Notes: generated by a model not told the origin, from the letters alone. A stretch of DNA of 64,000 nucleotides from Rubripirellula obstinata (GCF_001642955.1 NZ_LWSK01000012.1:24192-88191); one strand, 5' to 3'. Positions 46,537-56,385 are shown, counted from the stretch's first letter. A program made the numbers and translations.

Positions 46537-49500
46537 ATGTCAGTACTTTTTAAGATGTTTGTAAAAAAACTATTCGCTGCCGGCTGGTTTCTGTTCGTTG
46601 GACTGCTCGGGAATCTTTCGGCGCAGGTAGCCGATGTGCCGGCACCTGAGACGGAATCGATTGAGACTCAGTTTCAGTCGCCTCCGCATTCGATGCATCC
46701 CGAGACTTGGTTTCACTTGATCGGTGGCAATGTCAACAAATCGGCGTTGACGACCGACTTGGAAGCGGTCGCCGGTGCGGGCTTTCAAGGCATTCAACTT
46801 TTCCACGGAAGAGGAAGACCATGGCCAGGCGTAAAGCCGCAAATTCAAACGCTTAGCCCGACTTGGGATGACATGATTTCGCATGTCGCCGATGAAACCG
46901 AGCGACTGGGTTTGGTTTTCACGATGCAAAATTGCCCAGGTTGGGCGATGTCGGGCGGTCCATGGATCACGCCCGATAAAGCGATGCGGCATCTCGTGCA
47001 TAGCCGCACCGATGTAAAGGGCGGAACTGAGCTTTCGTTGACGCTACCGAAACCACAACCAAGCGATGAACCATGGCGAGATTACCAGGACATCGCAGTC
47101 CTAGCTTTCCCAACACCAATCGATGACACCGGTGAATACTTGACGCCGGTTTCAGTGGCCAGTAATCGTCCATCGCAACCGTGGAAGAAGCTGATTGGTG
47201 GCGACTCAGAAACCAAGTTCGATATCAACGGCAACGATGGTCCAACTTGGTTGGAACTAACCTTTGACCAACCGACTCACGTGCGCTGCATCGAGCTTCC
47301 ACCGGTTGAAATTCTATTGAAGCGACGCAACTTTGATCCCGACACAAAGGTTCGCTTGGAAGCGTTCATCGATGGAGCATGGCAGGAAACTGGCACGCGA
47401 ATCGTTCCGCGTGGCACGTGGCAAGACCGACAACCCGAACATCAATTGGTGCTCGCGTTTCCAGACGCATTGTCCACTCGGTACCGGATCACTTTTGACA
47501 CAAAACACCCATTGGAATTGTCACGATTCCGGTTGTTATCGGCGGCACGAACCAATGACTGGAAAAGCCAAGCGGGATACGCCCTTCGCAGTTTGCAGCG
47601 GGATTCCAATCCAGTTCAAAATCCAGATTCTTGGGTTGACCGTGAATCCATCGTTGACCTTTCGAAGCAGGTTGATAGCGATTGGCGGTTAACTTGGAAC
47701 GCACCCGATGGTGATTGGACCGTACTACGATTCGGTCACGTCAACACAGGTGTCAAGAATAAGCCCGCGCCGCCGGAAGCGACCGGATTTGAATGCGACA
47801 AGCTTTCACCGGCCGGGGCAGAACAACACTTCGCCGGTTACATCGGGCGGGTCAGTGCCGACGGTGGGCCAGCCGATCAGGGACGTTTGAAAGGAATGCT
47901 GATCGATAGCTGGGAATGCTACACGCAAACCTGGACGCCGGCGATGGAAGATGAGTTTAAGAATCGGCGAAACTATGACTTGCGTTCTTGGCTGCCCGCA
48001 CTGGCCGGTTACGTCATCGATGACCATCAAACCAGCGAAATGTTTTTGCGTGATTGGCGTAAAACCGTCAGCGATATGATCGTGCAAAACTACTTTGGAC
48101 GATTGGCTGAATTGGCACGGCAGCGGGGGATGAAACTTTCGTTCGAGACAGCCATCGGCGACGTTTCGCCGGGCGACATTCTTGAATACTACAAATCGGC
48201 CGACATCCCGATGTGCGAGTTCTGGCAACCCAACGATCCACACTGGGGCGGCTTGGAAACGAAGCCGATTTTGCCAGCAGCTTCGGCCGCACATATTTAC
48301 GGAAAGAATCGAGTCGCTGCCGAAGCCTTTACCAATGCGGGCATTCATTGGAATGAGCATCCGTTCCAATTGAAGCACATTGCGGATCGGCATTTCACCT
48401 ACGGAATCAACCATCTGGTCTTTCACACCTACACTCACAATCCCCGCACCGAATTGGTTCCGGGAACTTCGTTTGGCGGCCGAATTGGAACACCGTTCCT
48501 GCGAGGCCAGACTTGGTGGAAACACATGCCGTTGTTCACCGACTACCTGGCACGTTGCCATCTGATGTTGCAGCAGGGAAATCCGGTCGCCGATGTGCTG
48601 TACTATCTTGGCGACGGTGTTGATCACAAACCAAGACAAGACGAGCCGTTTCCAACCGGTTATCGTTTCGACTACCTCAATTCTGATGTTTTGAAAAATC
48701 GAATCAGTGTTCAGAACGGACAATTGGTTACACCCGAGGGCATTCGATGGCGAGTGTTGTGGTTGCCGCCTGGACACTGCGATCGCTTATCTCCTTCGAC
48801 GCTGGCGAGATTGCGAGATCTGATTCTGCAAGGCGCAGTCGTGATCGGCGGGCCACCTAAATTGAATCCGTCACTTGGCGAGCAACAAAGCGAAGGCAAA
48901 TCGTTTGACGAATTGGTGAGCGACATTTGGGGCGATAGAGATGAACCGTTTGGTCACCGCAGGATCGGCCGGGGACGATTGCTATGGGACATTCGCAAAC
49001 CCGAAACGCAACTGGCAAGCTTGCTGATGATGCTAAACATCAAACCCGATGTCAGCGGAATCCAAGACGGTACTTGGTGCCATCGCAGCAGCGAAAAATC
49101 GGAGATCTACTTCATCGCTGCCAACCGCGCACGACCGCTCAATGCAAACTTGCAGTTTCGTGCCACCGGACAGCCGAGACTTTTTGATCCAATGACCGGC
49201 AAATCGACAAAGATTCGAATCTTCGATCAGGCCAATGGATTTACCACCATTCCGATGCAATTACCCGCCGCAGGAAGTGCCTTTGTGGTCTTCGATTCGG
49301 GCGAAGCCACGGCGACGGCGACGTCTATCGAGCGAGACGGCGAAGTGGTGATGGATGCTCGAGCGAGTGTCATCAATGCTGAACCTGAAAACGAGTTCCC
49401 GTTTGGATTGCAACAGAATGACGAACTACAACCAAGCGTTACAGCACCAAAGCTTGCCCCAACACTGATCGGCGACCATCAAATGCTCGCTTGGGATGGC

Positions 49501-50049
49501 GGGAAGTATAAAATCAAGAACGACGACAGAACGATTAGTAAAGTAGACGTAGAGCAATTAGAACCCATCAACTTATCAGGGCCTTGGAAGATAAACTTTC
49601 CAAGTGGCTGGGGGATCCCGGAGCAATTGACCATCGATCGTTTGATGCCGTGGTCCGAACTTCCCGATCCAGCAACCCGTGCGTTTTCCGGTTCAGCGAC
49701 TTACAGTTGTGAAGTGCAACTTGATGCTGCGAGCTTGGAACGGCAACTGTTATTGGATTTGGGCGAAGTCAGTGTGATTGCGGCAATTTCCGTCAACGGG
49801 AATCCGGTCGCTGTGAAGTGGGCACCTCCGTTTCGCGCCAACATCACTCCGCATGTTGTCGAAGGTACCAATTTGATTGAGGTGACTGTGACGAACACCT
49901 GGCATAATCGATTGGTTTACGACGCCAATTTGCCGGCTGCGAAAAAGAAAACATGGACGATCAGTGGTCCTGATAAAAACAAAGACTTGGTGCCCGCCGG
50001 AATGGCCGGCCCCGTTTCAATTCGTGTGGGCAAGGTCATTGAATTCTGA
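46537..50049 (+). CDS. Secreted GH106 alpha-L-rhamnosidase
   Basis: A 1170-residue protein. The annotated ATG gives MSVLFKMFVKKLFAAG; the second ATG (46555) would give a more typical signal peptide (MFVKKLFAAGWFLFVGLLG) and is a real alternative. From residue about 52 the sequence is characteristic of GH106: HPETWFHLIGGNVNKSALTT, then QGIQLFHGRG and MQNCPGWAMSGGPWI. A long barrel region includes LIDSWECYTQTWTP, GMKLSFETAIGD and FHTYTHNPR. The last 150 residues form a galactose-binding-like sandwich (GSATYSC, VSVNGN-type motif, NLIEVTVTNTWHNRL). GH106 enzymes remove alpha-L-rhamnose from pectic or other rhamnose-bearing glycans. KDPG aldolase follows after about 90 bp and the kinase overlaps it, so the three probably form an operon. 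Confidence 0.92.
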   Translation: MSVLFKMFVKKLFAAGWFLFVGLLGNLSAQVADVPAPETESIETQFQSPPHSMHPETWFHLIGGNVNKSALTTDLEAVAGAGFQGIQLFHGRGRPWPGVKPQIQTLSPTWDDMISHVADETERLGLVFTMQNCPGWAMSGGPWITPDKAMRHLVHSRTDVKGGTELSLTLPKPQPSDEPWRDYQDIAVLAFPTPIDDTGEYLTPVSVASNRPSQPWKKLIGGDSETKFDINGNDGPTWLELTFDQPTHVRCIELPPVEILLKRRNFDPDTKVRLEAFIDGAWQETGTRIVPRGTWQDRQPEHQLVLAFPDALSTRYRITFDTKHPLELSRFRLLSAARTNDWKSQAGYALRSLQRDSNPVQNPDSWVDRESIVDLSKQVDSDWRLTWNAPDGDWTVLRFGHVNTGVKNKPAPPEATGFECDKLSPAGAEQHFAGYIGRVSADGGPADQGRLKGMLIDSWECYTQTWTPAMEDEFKNRRNYDLRSWLPALAGYVIDDHQTSEMFLRDWRKTVSDMIVQNYFGRLAELARQRGMKLSFETAIGDVSPGDILEYYKSADIPMCEFWQPNDPHWGGLETKPILPAASAAHIYGKNRVAAEAFTNAGIHWNEHPFQLKHIADRHFTYGINHLVFHTYTHNPRTELVPGTSFGGRIGTPFLRGQTWWKHMPLFTDYLARCHLMLQQGNPVADVLYYLGDGVDHKPRQDEPFPTGYRFDYLNSDVLKNRISVQNGQLVTPEGIRWRVLWLPPGHCDRLSPSTLARLRDLILQGAVVIGGPPKLNPSLGEQQSEGKSFDELVSDIWGDRDEPFGHRRIGRGRLLWDIRKPETQLASLLMMLNIKPDVSGIQDGTWCHRSSEKSEIYFIAANRARPLNANLQFRATGQPRLFDPMTGKSTKIRIFDQANGFTTIPMQLPAAGSAFVVFDSGEATATATSIERDGEVVMDARASVINAEPENEFPFGLQQNDELQPSVTAPKLAPTLIGDHQMLAWDGGKYKIKNDDRTISKVDVEQLEPINLSGPWKINFPSGWGIPEQLTIDRLMPWSELPDPATRAFSGSATYSCEVQLDAASLERQLLLDLGEVSVIAAISVNGNPVAVKWAPPFRANITPHVVEGTNLIEVTVTNTWHNRLVYDANLPAAKKKTWTISGPDKNKDLVPAGMAGPVSIRVGKVIEF

Positions 50050-50138
50050 TCACACGGACGGATTGACGATCCACGGGGGTTCCACCAATCTTTTAATTCA
50101 TCATCGCATTGCAACCATCACCTGAGCCATCTGCCGTC

Positions 50139-50795
50139 ATGTTTCCTGAGAAGATTCTAAATCGTTTGAGAAAGTCTGGCGTGGTCGCTGGTTTTTCAGT
50201 CGAAAAATTGGAGCACGCTGTTCCCTTGACCCGTGCGCTGCTAGCCGGTGGCATCGATACGATCGAACTGTTGCTGCGAACCGCTGACGGGATTGATTCA
50301 GTCAAAGCGATCTGCGACGAAGTCCCCGAAATGCAGGTCGGTGTGGGCACGATCTTAACGCCGGAAACTGTCAAAGAAGTGCAAGCGGCGGGAGCACATT
50401 TTGGCGTTTCACCGGGAATGAATCCACGAGTCGTGCGAGCGGCCGAAGAAGTTGGGCTGCCATTTGCGCCGGGCATTGCGACGCCATCTGATTTAGAATC
50501 GGCAATTGAATTGGGGTGCCGGTTCGTCAAATTTTTCCCCGCCGAAGTAACCGGGGGCGTGGGTTACCTTCGCAGCATGAGTGCTCCCTACAAACACTTG
50601 GGCATCGAGTACTTCCCGCTTGGCGGACTGAACGCCGACAATATGGTCACCTACTTGAACGAACCCAACGTGGTCGCCATCGGCGGTTCGTGGATTGTCA
50701 AGCAAGATTTGGTGGATAACAAAGACTGGGACGGCATCACTGCACGTGCTGCCGATGCAATCAGAACAGCAAAAACAGGCATGAAGAATGAGTAA
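50139..50795 (+). CDS. eda: KDPG aldolase (2-dehydro-3-deoxyphosphogluconate aldolase)
   Basis: A 218-residue class I aldolase from the ATG at 50139 (an in-frame TTG lies 30 bp upstream). It splits KDPG into pyruvate and glyceraldehyde-3-phosphate. The family landmarks are present: Glu43 in GGIDTIELLLRT, FGVSPGMNP, and the Schiff-base Lys131 in FVKFFPAEVTGG, then YFPLGGLN near the end. It is cytoplasmic, with no signal. Its stop overlaps the start of the next gene by eight bases, showing translational coupling with the sugar kinase. In the context of GH106, GH2 and sulfatase genes it probably serves uronate catabolism (KDG to KDPG to pyruvate) more than the Entner-Doudoroff glucose route. Confidence 0.95.
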   Translation: MFPEKILNRLRKSGVVAGFSVEKLEHAVPLTRALLAGGIDTIELLLRTADGIDSVKAICDEVPEMQVGVGTILTPETVKEVQAAGAHFGVSPGMNPRVVRAAEEVGLPFAPGIATPSDLESAIELGCRFVKFFPAEVTGGVGYLRSMSAPYKHLGIEYFPLGGLNADNMVTYLNEPNVVAIGGSWIVKQDLVDNKDWDGITARAADAIRTAKTGMKNE

Positions 50796-51879
50796 GGTTG
50801 TCGTCACGTTTGGTGAAATTATGGGCCGCATGGCGGCACCCGGAAATTTGCGATTGCGTCAGACTCGCGAATTCGAGGCCACCTATGCAGGAGCCGAAGC
50901 CAGCGTGGCGGCTTCGATTTGCAACTTTGGTGGCGTTGCTCGCTACGTCACCGCACTGCCCAAGCACGCACTGGCCGATGCAACCGTTGACTCGGTTCGG
51001 GCGGTCGGCATTGATACCAGTTGCATCCTTCGCACCGACGAAGGAAGACTTGGTCTGTATTTTTTAGAAACAGGTGCGAACCAACGGCCCAGCAATGTGA
51101 TCTACGACCGAGCGGATTCAGCGATCGCGATCACCGCTGCTGATCAGTACGACTGGGAAGCAATTTTTAGCGATGCCCAGTGGTTGCATCTGAGCGGTAT
51201 CACGCCAGCTTTATCATCGCAGGCGGCCAATGCAACGTTGGTTGCCGCCCAGAAAGCAAAAGAAGCCGGCGCAACCGTTTCGATTGACTTGAATTTCCGA
51301 GGTAAACTTTGGAAGTGGGCAGCGGGAAAGTCAGCTCGCGAGCTGGCCCAAGAAACGATGCAAACAATGTTGCCTTTTGTGGATGTTGTCATCGCCAACG
51401 AAGAAGACTGTCACGATGTGTTGGGAATTCAAGCGGGCGAAACCGACGTGCATTCCGGTACGCTTGATACATCCCGCTATCCAGATGTGGCCCGACAGGT
51501 CGTAAAGCAATTCCCCAACGTCAGTAAAGTGGCAATCACGCTGCGTGAAAGCCTGTCAGCTTCGCACAACAATTGGGGAGCGATGTTGTACGACGCGGCA
51601 TTGGACAAAGCCTTTTTTGCACCACTGGGCAACGATGGAAACTACCAAGCTTACGAAATCAAGAACATCGTTGACCGCGTTGGCGGTGGAGACTCGTTTG
51701 CGGGTGGATTGATTTTTTCACTGACCACTGCCGAGTTAAGCGAACCGCAGACTGCCGTTCGTTACGCGGTCGCCGCATCCTGCTTGAAACATTCCATCAA
51801 AGGCGATTTCAACTACGTCAGCCGCAGCGAAGTCGAAGCCTTGATGGGCGGTTCAGCTTCAGGCCGCGTTGTGCGATAG
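50788..51879 (+). CDS. kdgK: PfkB-family sugar kinase, probably 2-keto-3-deoxygluconate kinase
   Basis: A 363-residue PfkB carbohydrate kinase. The N-terminal sugar lid and glycine pair read TFGEIMGRMAAPGN and YAGAEASVAASI. The C-terminal PfkB signature is DRVGGGDSFAGGLI, with catalytic base Asp302. IDLNFRGKLW is typical of KDG-kinase-like members. The start ATG lies inside the last codons of eda (ATGAGTAA), so the two are translated together. Phosphorylation of KDG to KDPG would supply eda's substrate. The specificity is inferred from this pairing; another 2-keto sugar is possible. A hairpin follows 18 bp after the stop. Confidence 0.92.
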   Translation: MSKVVVTFGEIMGRMAAPGNLRLRQTREFEATYAGAEASVAASICNFGGVARYVTALPKHALADATVDSVRAVGIDTSCILRTDEGRLGLYFLETGANQRPSNVIYDRADSAIAITAADQYDWEAIFSDAQWLHLSGITPALSSQAANATLVAAQKAKEAGATVSIDLNFRGKLWKWAAGKSARELAQETMQTMLPFVDVVIANEEDCHDVLGIQAGETDVHSGTLDTSRYPDVARQVVKQFPNVSKVAITLRESLSASHNNWGAMLYDAALDKAFFAPLGNDGNYQAYEIKNIVDRVGGGDSFAGGLIFSLTTAELSEPQTAVRYAVAASCLKHSIKGDFNYVSRSEVEALMGGSASGRVVR

Positions 51880-51897
51880 GATTGAATGCGAAGTCCA

Positions 51898-51932
51898 GAG
51901 AGCGACACAAACGGCGCAATTGTGTCGCCCTC
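51898..51932 (+). terminator. Hairpin after the kdgK-like gene
   Basis: GAGAGCGACACAA (51898-51910) pairs with TTGTGTCGCCCTC (about 51920-51932) with one mismatch and a 9-base loop. The poly-T tract is weak. It is placed to end the GH106-eda-kinase transcript. Confidence 0.6.
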
Positions 51933-51972
51933 CGGGCTTTGCACTTGCAGACCTTAGGAACGTGCGACTTTT

Positions 51973-52037
51973 TATAGTCACCTTTCGCTCCGCGAAAGCA
52001 GCGGATTCGCTACTTTCGCGGAGCGAAAGGCGACACT
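51973..52037. repeat. CTTTCGCTCCGCGAAAG palindrome, copy 1
   Basis: TATAGTCACCTTTCGCTCCGCGAAAG (split: ATAGTCACC and TTTCGCTCCGCGAAAG) pairs with CTTTCGCGGAGCGAAAGGCGACACTA. Each arm is itself palindromic. A second copy of the family lies at 56386-56453. It faces the 3' end of the sensor-kinase gene. Confidence 0.75.
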
Positions 52038-52185
52038 AATTTCCCGCTCGTTCCATAGCTTCCAGTCGGCTGGCAAGGCTCGTTTGAAAATGCGATGAAC
52101 CAGTGAAGAATGATGTTCGGTCAAAGTTGTGGGGTATAAAAAGGCTGGAAGCCTATGCCACTTATTATTCCGACGGTTCTTAAGC

Positions 52186-52263
52186 GTAGGCCGTAGCGAG
52201 TGAAGCGAGTTACGGCAGGACTGCAAAAAAATGCCGTAACTCGCTCCACTCGCTACGGCCTAC
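52186..52263. repeat. GTAGGCCGTA-family hairpin
   Basis: GTAGGCCGTAGCGAGTGAAG at 52186 pairs with CTCCACTCGCTACGGCCTAC ending at 52263, and the inner arms CGAGTTACGGCA and TGCCGTAACTCG are complementary. It lies between convergent genes (kdgK-like and sensor kinase). The 51880-52333 spacer holds this, the element at 51973 and the terminator hairpin; no gene is seen. TGGCGATTAGCGAG just after it (52272-52285) matches the outer arm at 34811. Confidence 0.8.
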
Positions 52264-52333
52264 GAGAATGTCTGGCGATTAGCGAGCCTGCACGGTTGGA
52301 GGTGGCATTCACTCAGAATGCGTCTCTCTTCAA

Positions 52334-55081
52334 TCAATTACCGCTCAATTCGATCACTCGCTGCAAGTCTTCGGGTTTGAACGGTTTTGAAACGTAGTCA
52401 TCCATCCCGGATTCGATGCACTTTTCGCGATCGCCTTTCATCGCTTCGGCCGTCATCGCGACGATGAAGCGATGTGTCTTGGAATCTTTTTCAAACTCGC
52501 GTATCGCTTCGGTTGCCTCGTAGCCGTTGAGTTCGGGCATTTGAATGTCCATCAAAATCAGATCGAAATCTTCTCGCGTTGCGTGATCAACTGCTTCACG
52601 GCCGTTGACGGCCAGCGTGACGTCATGCCCCCATTTCTGCAAAAAGCCCATCGCGACGCGTTGATTGACCAAGCCATCTTCGACCAACAAGATTTTCCGG
52701 GGCGACAGTGTTGGCACCTCTGGAATCAGCAACCCAGACGAATTCTTTGCGACAACATCAACTCCTTTCACTTCCAGCACCACATCCAACAGCTCCGATG
52801 CGATCACTGGTTTGGTAATGTATCGTTCAACGCCAACACGACGCAGCCTTGGTGGATCAAGCCCACTGACCGAGGACGATAGAATCACAATGGGACCACA
52901 ATTATCGAGGCCTTGTTCTATCAATGCTTCGGCAAATTCAAGCCCATCCATTCCCGGCATGTGGAAGTCTGACAGGATCATCCCAAACTCTTTTCCGTCA
53001 CCTTGAAAATCGGTAACGATATCGAGTGCCTGTTGGCCGCTTTCAGCCAAGACGGGCTGCATTTGCCAGTGACGAATAATCTCTTCCAAAATTCGACGGT
53101 TTGTTGAATTGTCGTCGACGACCAAGACGAGCATTCCGGCTAAACGTGCAAGCTCGGCTGGACGTTTCGGGGTCTGATCTGCAACGACACCAAGACGGAC
53201 CAGGAAGTGGAATGTCGTTCCGCTGCCAGCTTTGCTTTCGACCCAAACACGCCCGTCCATCAACTCAATCAGCCGCGACGAAATCGTTAGACCAAGTCCG
53301 GTCCCGCCAAATTCGCGAGTCGTCGAAGAATCGGCTTGGGCAAACTCTTCAAAGATCTTCTGCTGTTTCTCTTCCGCAATTCCAATGCCCGTATCGCGAA
53401 TGGTGAAGTGCAAAAGTGCTGAACCGTCGGACATCTCTTCTGGATTGACATCAACAACGACTTCACCATTTTCGGTGAACTTAATCGCGTTGCCGACAAA
53501 ATTGACAATGATCTGTCGCAGACGCCCTGGGTCACCAACGACTTGATTGGGGATCGAAGGATCAATTCGTCCGGCGAGTTCCAATCCCTTTTCTTCCGCC
53601 TTAAAAGTCAGCAACTTGACTGCCTTGCCAACACAATCACGGACGTTGAAGCTGACTTCCTCCAGCTCCATTCGTCCCGCTTCGATTTTCGAGAAATCAA
53701 GAATGTCATTGAGCAACCGCAACAACGACTGCGACGATTCTCGCACCAATTGCAAAAACTCTCGTTGTTCGCCATCCAGTCGCGTCGCGGACAACAGTTC
53801 CGTCATTCCAATGATGCCGTTCATTGGCGTGCGTATTTCGTGAGACATATTGGCCAGAAATTCACTCTTGGCACGGTTCGCCGAATCGGCAGAATTCTTG
53901 GCGGCCAACAATTCCTGGTCGGCATGTTTGCGCTGGGTGATGTCACGGCCGATACCGACCATGCCCATGACTTCACCGTCTTCGCCTTGCAAGGGAACTT
54001 TAGTCGTCGAAAGCCAGATCAAACTTCCATCACTTTTCTGAAACGATTCTTCCTGGCCAAGCATCGCTTCGCCGGTACGCATCACAATCTGGTCGTCGGC
54101 TACGAAATTGCAGGCCATTTCAGCGGGCAAAAAATCGTAGTCCGTTTTACCGATCAATTCGTCTACCGATTCCAGGCCAAACATTTTTAGCGTGGCCACG
54201 TTGCCCGTCACGAATCGCCCGCATCGATCTTTGACGTAAATGATGTCTGGGATATTGGTGGTGATCGTCTTAAGCAGATCCCTTTCCCTGGCAAGTTCCA
54301 ACTCGGCTCGCATTTGAAGCGTCACATCGCGAGAAATACCGAAGGTCCCCATCGTGTCCCCCGACGCATCCCGCAGTGGTAACTTCGTCGTCGAGCACCA
54401 GGTGTCTTCCTGATCGTCCCAGTTTTCTCGTTCGACTTTGCCGACAATTGATTCACCGGTTTCGATGATTGTTTGCTCATCCGCAAACGCTCGTCGAGCG
54501 TGCTCTTGGCCAAAATAGTCGGCGTCAGACTTTCCAATCAGTTCGGATGGATCCGGAACGCCCAAGTGCTTCGCCTGCGCGTGACTGACCCGAATAAACT
54601 TGCTTTGCTTATCTTTGAAGTAAACCGAATCAGGAATGTTTTTCATCAACGTTTCCAGCAAGAACTCAGCTTGCTGGGTCTCTTTCTCCGCCTGCTTCTG
54701 TTTGCTGACGTCCCAAAAGGCAAGTTCAATTCCGACGGTTTCGTTGTCTTCATCGAAAACGGGAATCCGCAGCGCTTCGATGTATCTTTCGCTTCCATCG
54801 GCCATCACGTGACATTGGATAACGTGCTCGCCCTGTCCACTCGCCATCACATTTTGATCTCGTTCAATCATCGATTGGGCGGCGTTTTCCGGTAAGAGAT
54901 CAAAATCGGTTTTGCCGATCAGTTCCTGCGGTTCTCGCCCAAAGCACTTGCAGAACGAATCATTGACGTACAGAACATGCCCTTGTCGATCTTTACGAAC
55001 GACACAGGTATTCATTGCAAGCGTATCGACGTCCGTGATTCGAATCGTTTTCGATGTGCTACTTGAGTCTGTTGAATCCAT
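52334..55081 (-). CDS. Hybrid sensor histidine kinase, three PAS domains and two receiver domains
   Basis: 915 residues from the ATG at 55081, which has GAAGGG seven bases upstream; an in-frame upstream ATG at 55156 lacks such a site. No membrane segments are evident, so it is probably cytoplasmic. Three PAS domains (about 20-125, 140-260, 265-395) each contain an ELIGKTDFDLLPE-like motif. HisKA (about 408-475) has the phospho-accepting His414 in NMSHEIRTPMNG. The ATPase domain (about 525-645) shows NFVGNAIKFT, DTGIGI and GTGLGL. Two receivers follow: the first with VVDDNSTN and SDFHMPGMDG, the second with LLVEDGLVNQ, MDIQMPELNG and a conserved SKPF lysine. The signal is unknown. It lies convergent to the glycan genes; control of them is possible but unsupported. 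Confidence 0.95.
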   Translation of the reverse strand: MDSTDSSSTSKTIRITDVDTLAMNTCVVRKDRQGHVLYVNDSFCKCFGREPQELIGKTDFDLLPENAAQSMIERDQNVMASGQGEHVIQCHVMADGSERYIEALRIPVFDEDNETVGIELAFWDVSKQKQAEKETQQAEFLLETLMKNIPDSVYFKDKQSKFIRVSHAQAKHLGVPDPSELIGKSDADYFGQEHARRAFADEQTIIETGESIVGKVERENWDDQEDTWCSTTKLPLRDASGDTMGTFGISRDVTLQMRAELELARERDLLKTITTNIPDIIYVKDRCGRFVTGNVATLKMFGLESVDELIGKTDYDFLPAEMACNFVADDQIVMRTGEAMLGQEESFQKSDGSLIWLSTTKVPLQGEDGEVMGMVGIGRDITQRKHADQELLAAKNSADSANRAKSEFLANMSHEIRTPMNGIIGMTELLSATRLDGEQREFLQLVRESSQSLLRLLNDILDFSKIEAGRMELEEVSFNVRDCVGKAVKLLTFKAEEKGLELAGRIDPSIPNQVVGDPGRLRQIIVNFVGNAIKFTENGEVVVDVNPEEMSDGSALLHFTIRDTGIGIAEEKQQKIFEEFAQADSSTTREFGGTGLGLTISSRLIELMDGRVWVESKAGSGTTFHFLVRLGVVADQTPKRPAELARLAGMLVLVVDDNSTNRRILEEIIRHWQMQPVLAESGQQALDIVTDFQGDGKEFGMILSDFHMPGMDGLEFAEALIEQGLDNCGPIVILSSSVSGLDPPRLRRVGVERYITKPVIASELLDVVLEVKGVDVVAKNSSGLLIPEVPTLSPRKILLVEDGLVNQRVAMGFLQKWGHDVTLAVNGREAVDHATREDFDLILMDIQMPELNGYEATEAIREFEKDSKTHRFIVAMTAEAMKGDREKCIESGMDDYVSKPFKPEDLQRVIELSGN

Positions 55082-55201
55082 TTGAAAACCCTTCGAATTC
55101 GTCGGCACAAAAAGGCAGGTCACGCCACTTGTCTTTCGCGCCGTTGCTGCCGTCATTGTAACTCATCGCGGACTAGGCTTTGGCATCCATTGAACCACTC
55201 T

Positions 55202-55282
55202 GGCTCCCATGTCCCCTGGCTCCCATGTCCCCCAAATCCTGGTCAAACTCCACTGAACCAGGATTTGGGGGGACATGGGAGC
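55202..55282. repeat. GGCTCCCATGTCCC palindrome with duplicated arm
   Basis: GGCTCCCATGTCCCCT occurs twice in tandem (55203-55234 region), followed by CAAATCCTGG. The right arm is CCAGGATTTGGGGGGACATG, then GGAGCC ending at 55282. The stem is about 30 bp. The 55082-55511 spacer also has a short tandem repeat of CCGCTGA at about 55426-55456, and no gene. Confidence 0.75.
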
Positions 55283-55425
55283 CAAAAGAATTGCGTCGTT
55301 TCCAATGATCGCGGCTATGATGCGATCCGGCGAGTCTTTCTGAATGCGATTGTTCAGCAACGCGACCGGCTCAGCAGAACCACGATTGACCCTGAAAATA
55401 AAACGGAGCAATCAGCGATGGCCGC

Positions 55426-55457
55426 TGACCGCCGACCGCTGACCGCTGACCGCTGAC
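55426..55457. repeat. Short tandem repeat CCGCTGA
   Basis: The 7-bp unit CCGCTGA (one copy CCGCCGA) is repeated about five times just upstream of the glycosyltransferase gene. It is non-coding here as far as can be seen. Units this short can vary in number by slippage. Confidence 0.7.
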
Positions 55458-55511
55458 CACTAGACTAGTCTGGATGGCGGACTAGCGGCTTGCCTGGACA
55501 TTGAAGCACCT

Positions 55512-56330
55512 ATGAGTGTTTCCATGCCCACTTTCCGCTTCCAGCAAAATTTATCAGGTTCCAGGACTCGTTTTGGACTTGCCTCGGAAGGCAGACTTTT
55601 GAATTCGATTGAACGGGCATTGCAGCGAACCGCGGTGATCATTCCGGCCAGAAATGAACAGGATTCGCTGCCATTGGTGCTGGATGATTTGCCCAACGTT
55701 GGCGTGGTGATCATTGCCGACAATGGATCGACCGATTCAACCGCCGCGATCGCCAAACAAGCCGGATGCCAGGTCGTTTCTGAACCGATCCCCGGTTATG
55801 GACGTGCATGTTTAGCTGCGATGCACCACCTGGAAAGATTTTGCAAAGACGAATCATTGGCAATCGATTACGTCTGTTTCCTTGATGGCGATTACAGCGA
55901 CCATCCCGAACAGCTTCAACAGATCTTGCTTCCGATTCTGCACGACGAATCAGATTTTGTTTTGGGCTCACGTTTGCTGGGCCAACGCGAATCAGGTTCC
56001 ATGCCGCCGCAGGCCGTTTGGGGAAACCGCTTGGCATGTTTTCTGATGAATCGGATTTGGAAAACGGACTTTACCGATCTGGGGCCGTTCCGAGTGATAC
56101 GACGTCAATCGTTGATCGATTTAGACATGCAAGATCTGAATTTTGGCTGGACCGTCGAAATGCAAGTCAAAGCAGCGGTAGCAAAGTTACGAACCATTGA
56201 AGTTCCGGTCCGCTACCGTCGCCGAGTCGGCGTCAGCAAGATCAGCGGCACCGTTTCGGGTACCATCAAAGCAGGCTACAAGATTTTATTCACGATCGCG
56301 AAGTACGCCTGGAAAACCAGGAATGGTTAG
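55512..56330 (+). CDS. Family 2 glycosyltransferase
   Basis: A 272-residue protein with a GT-A fold. After about 40 N-terminal residues, TAVIIPARNEQDSLPLVL and IADNGSTDSTAAIA form the nucleotide-sugar site. FLDGDYSDHPEQL carries the metal-binding D-x-D motif. GSRLLGQRESGSM, DLGPFRVIRR and GWTVEMQVKA match the acceptor side of dolichol-phosphate-mannose-synthase-like members. There is no C-terminal membrane pair, so it is the soluble form. An ATG four codons in (MPTFRF) is another possible start. It stands alone among unrelated genes; the sugar and acceptor cannot be told from sequence. Confidence 0.9.
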   Translation: MSVSMPTFRFQQNLSGSRTRFGLASEGRLLNSIERALQRTAVIIPARNEQDSLPLVLDDLPNVGVVIIADNGSTDSTAAIAKQAGCQVVSEPIPGYGRACLAAMHHLERFCKDESLAIDYVCFLDGDYSDHPEQLQQILLPILHDESDFVLGSRLLGQRESGSMPPQAVWGNRLACFLMNRIWKTDFTDLGPFRVIRRQSLIDLDMQDLNFGWTVEMQVKAAVAKLRTIEVPVRYRRRVGVSKISGTVSGTIKAGYKILFTIAKYAWKTRNG

Positions 56331-56385
56331 CGAACTGCCTCGCTTTGGCTCGACCTTTCCCGCAGAGCGGTCTGTCGATCAAATC

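Noticed and set aside
47806..48777. 323-codon open frame on the minus strand
   Set aside because: It is antisense to the GH106 gene, whose family motifs cover the region.
55082..55156. Upstream ATG of the sensor kinase (25 extra residues)
   Set aside because: No ribosome binding site there, whereas GAAGGG lies seven bases before the ATG at 55081; the PAS domain begins well after either start.
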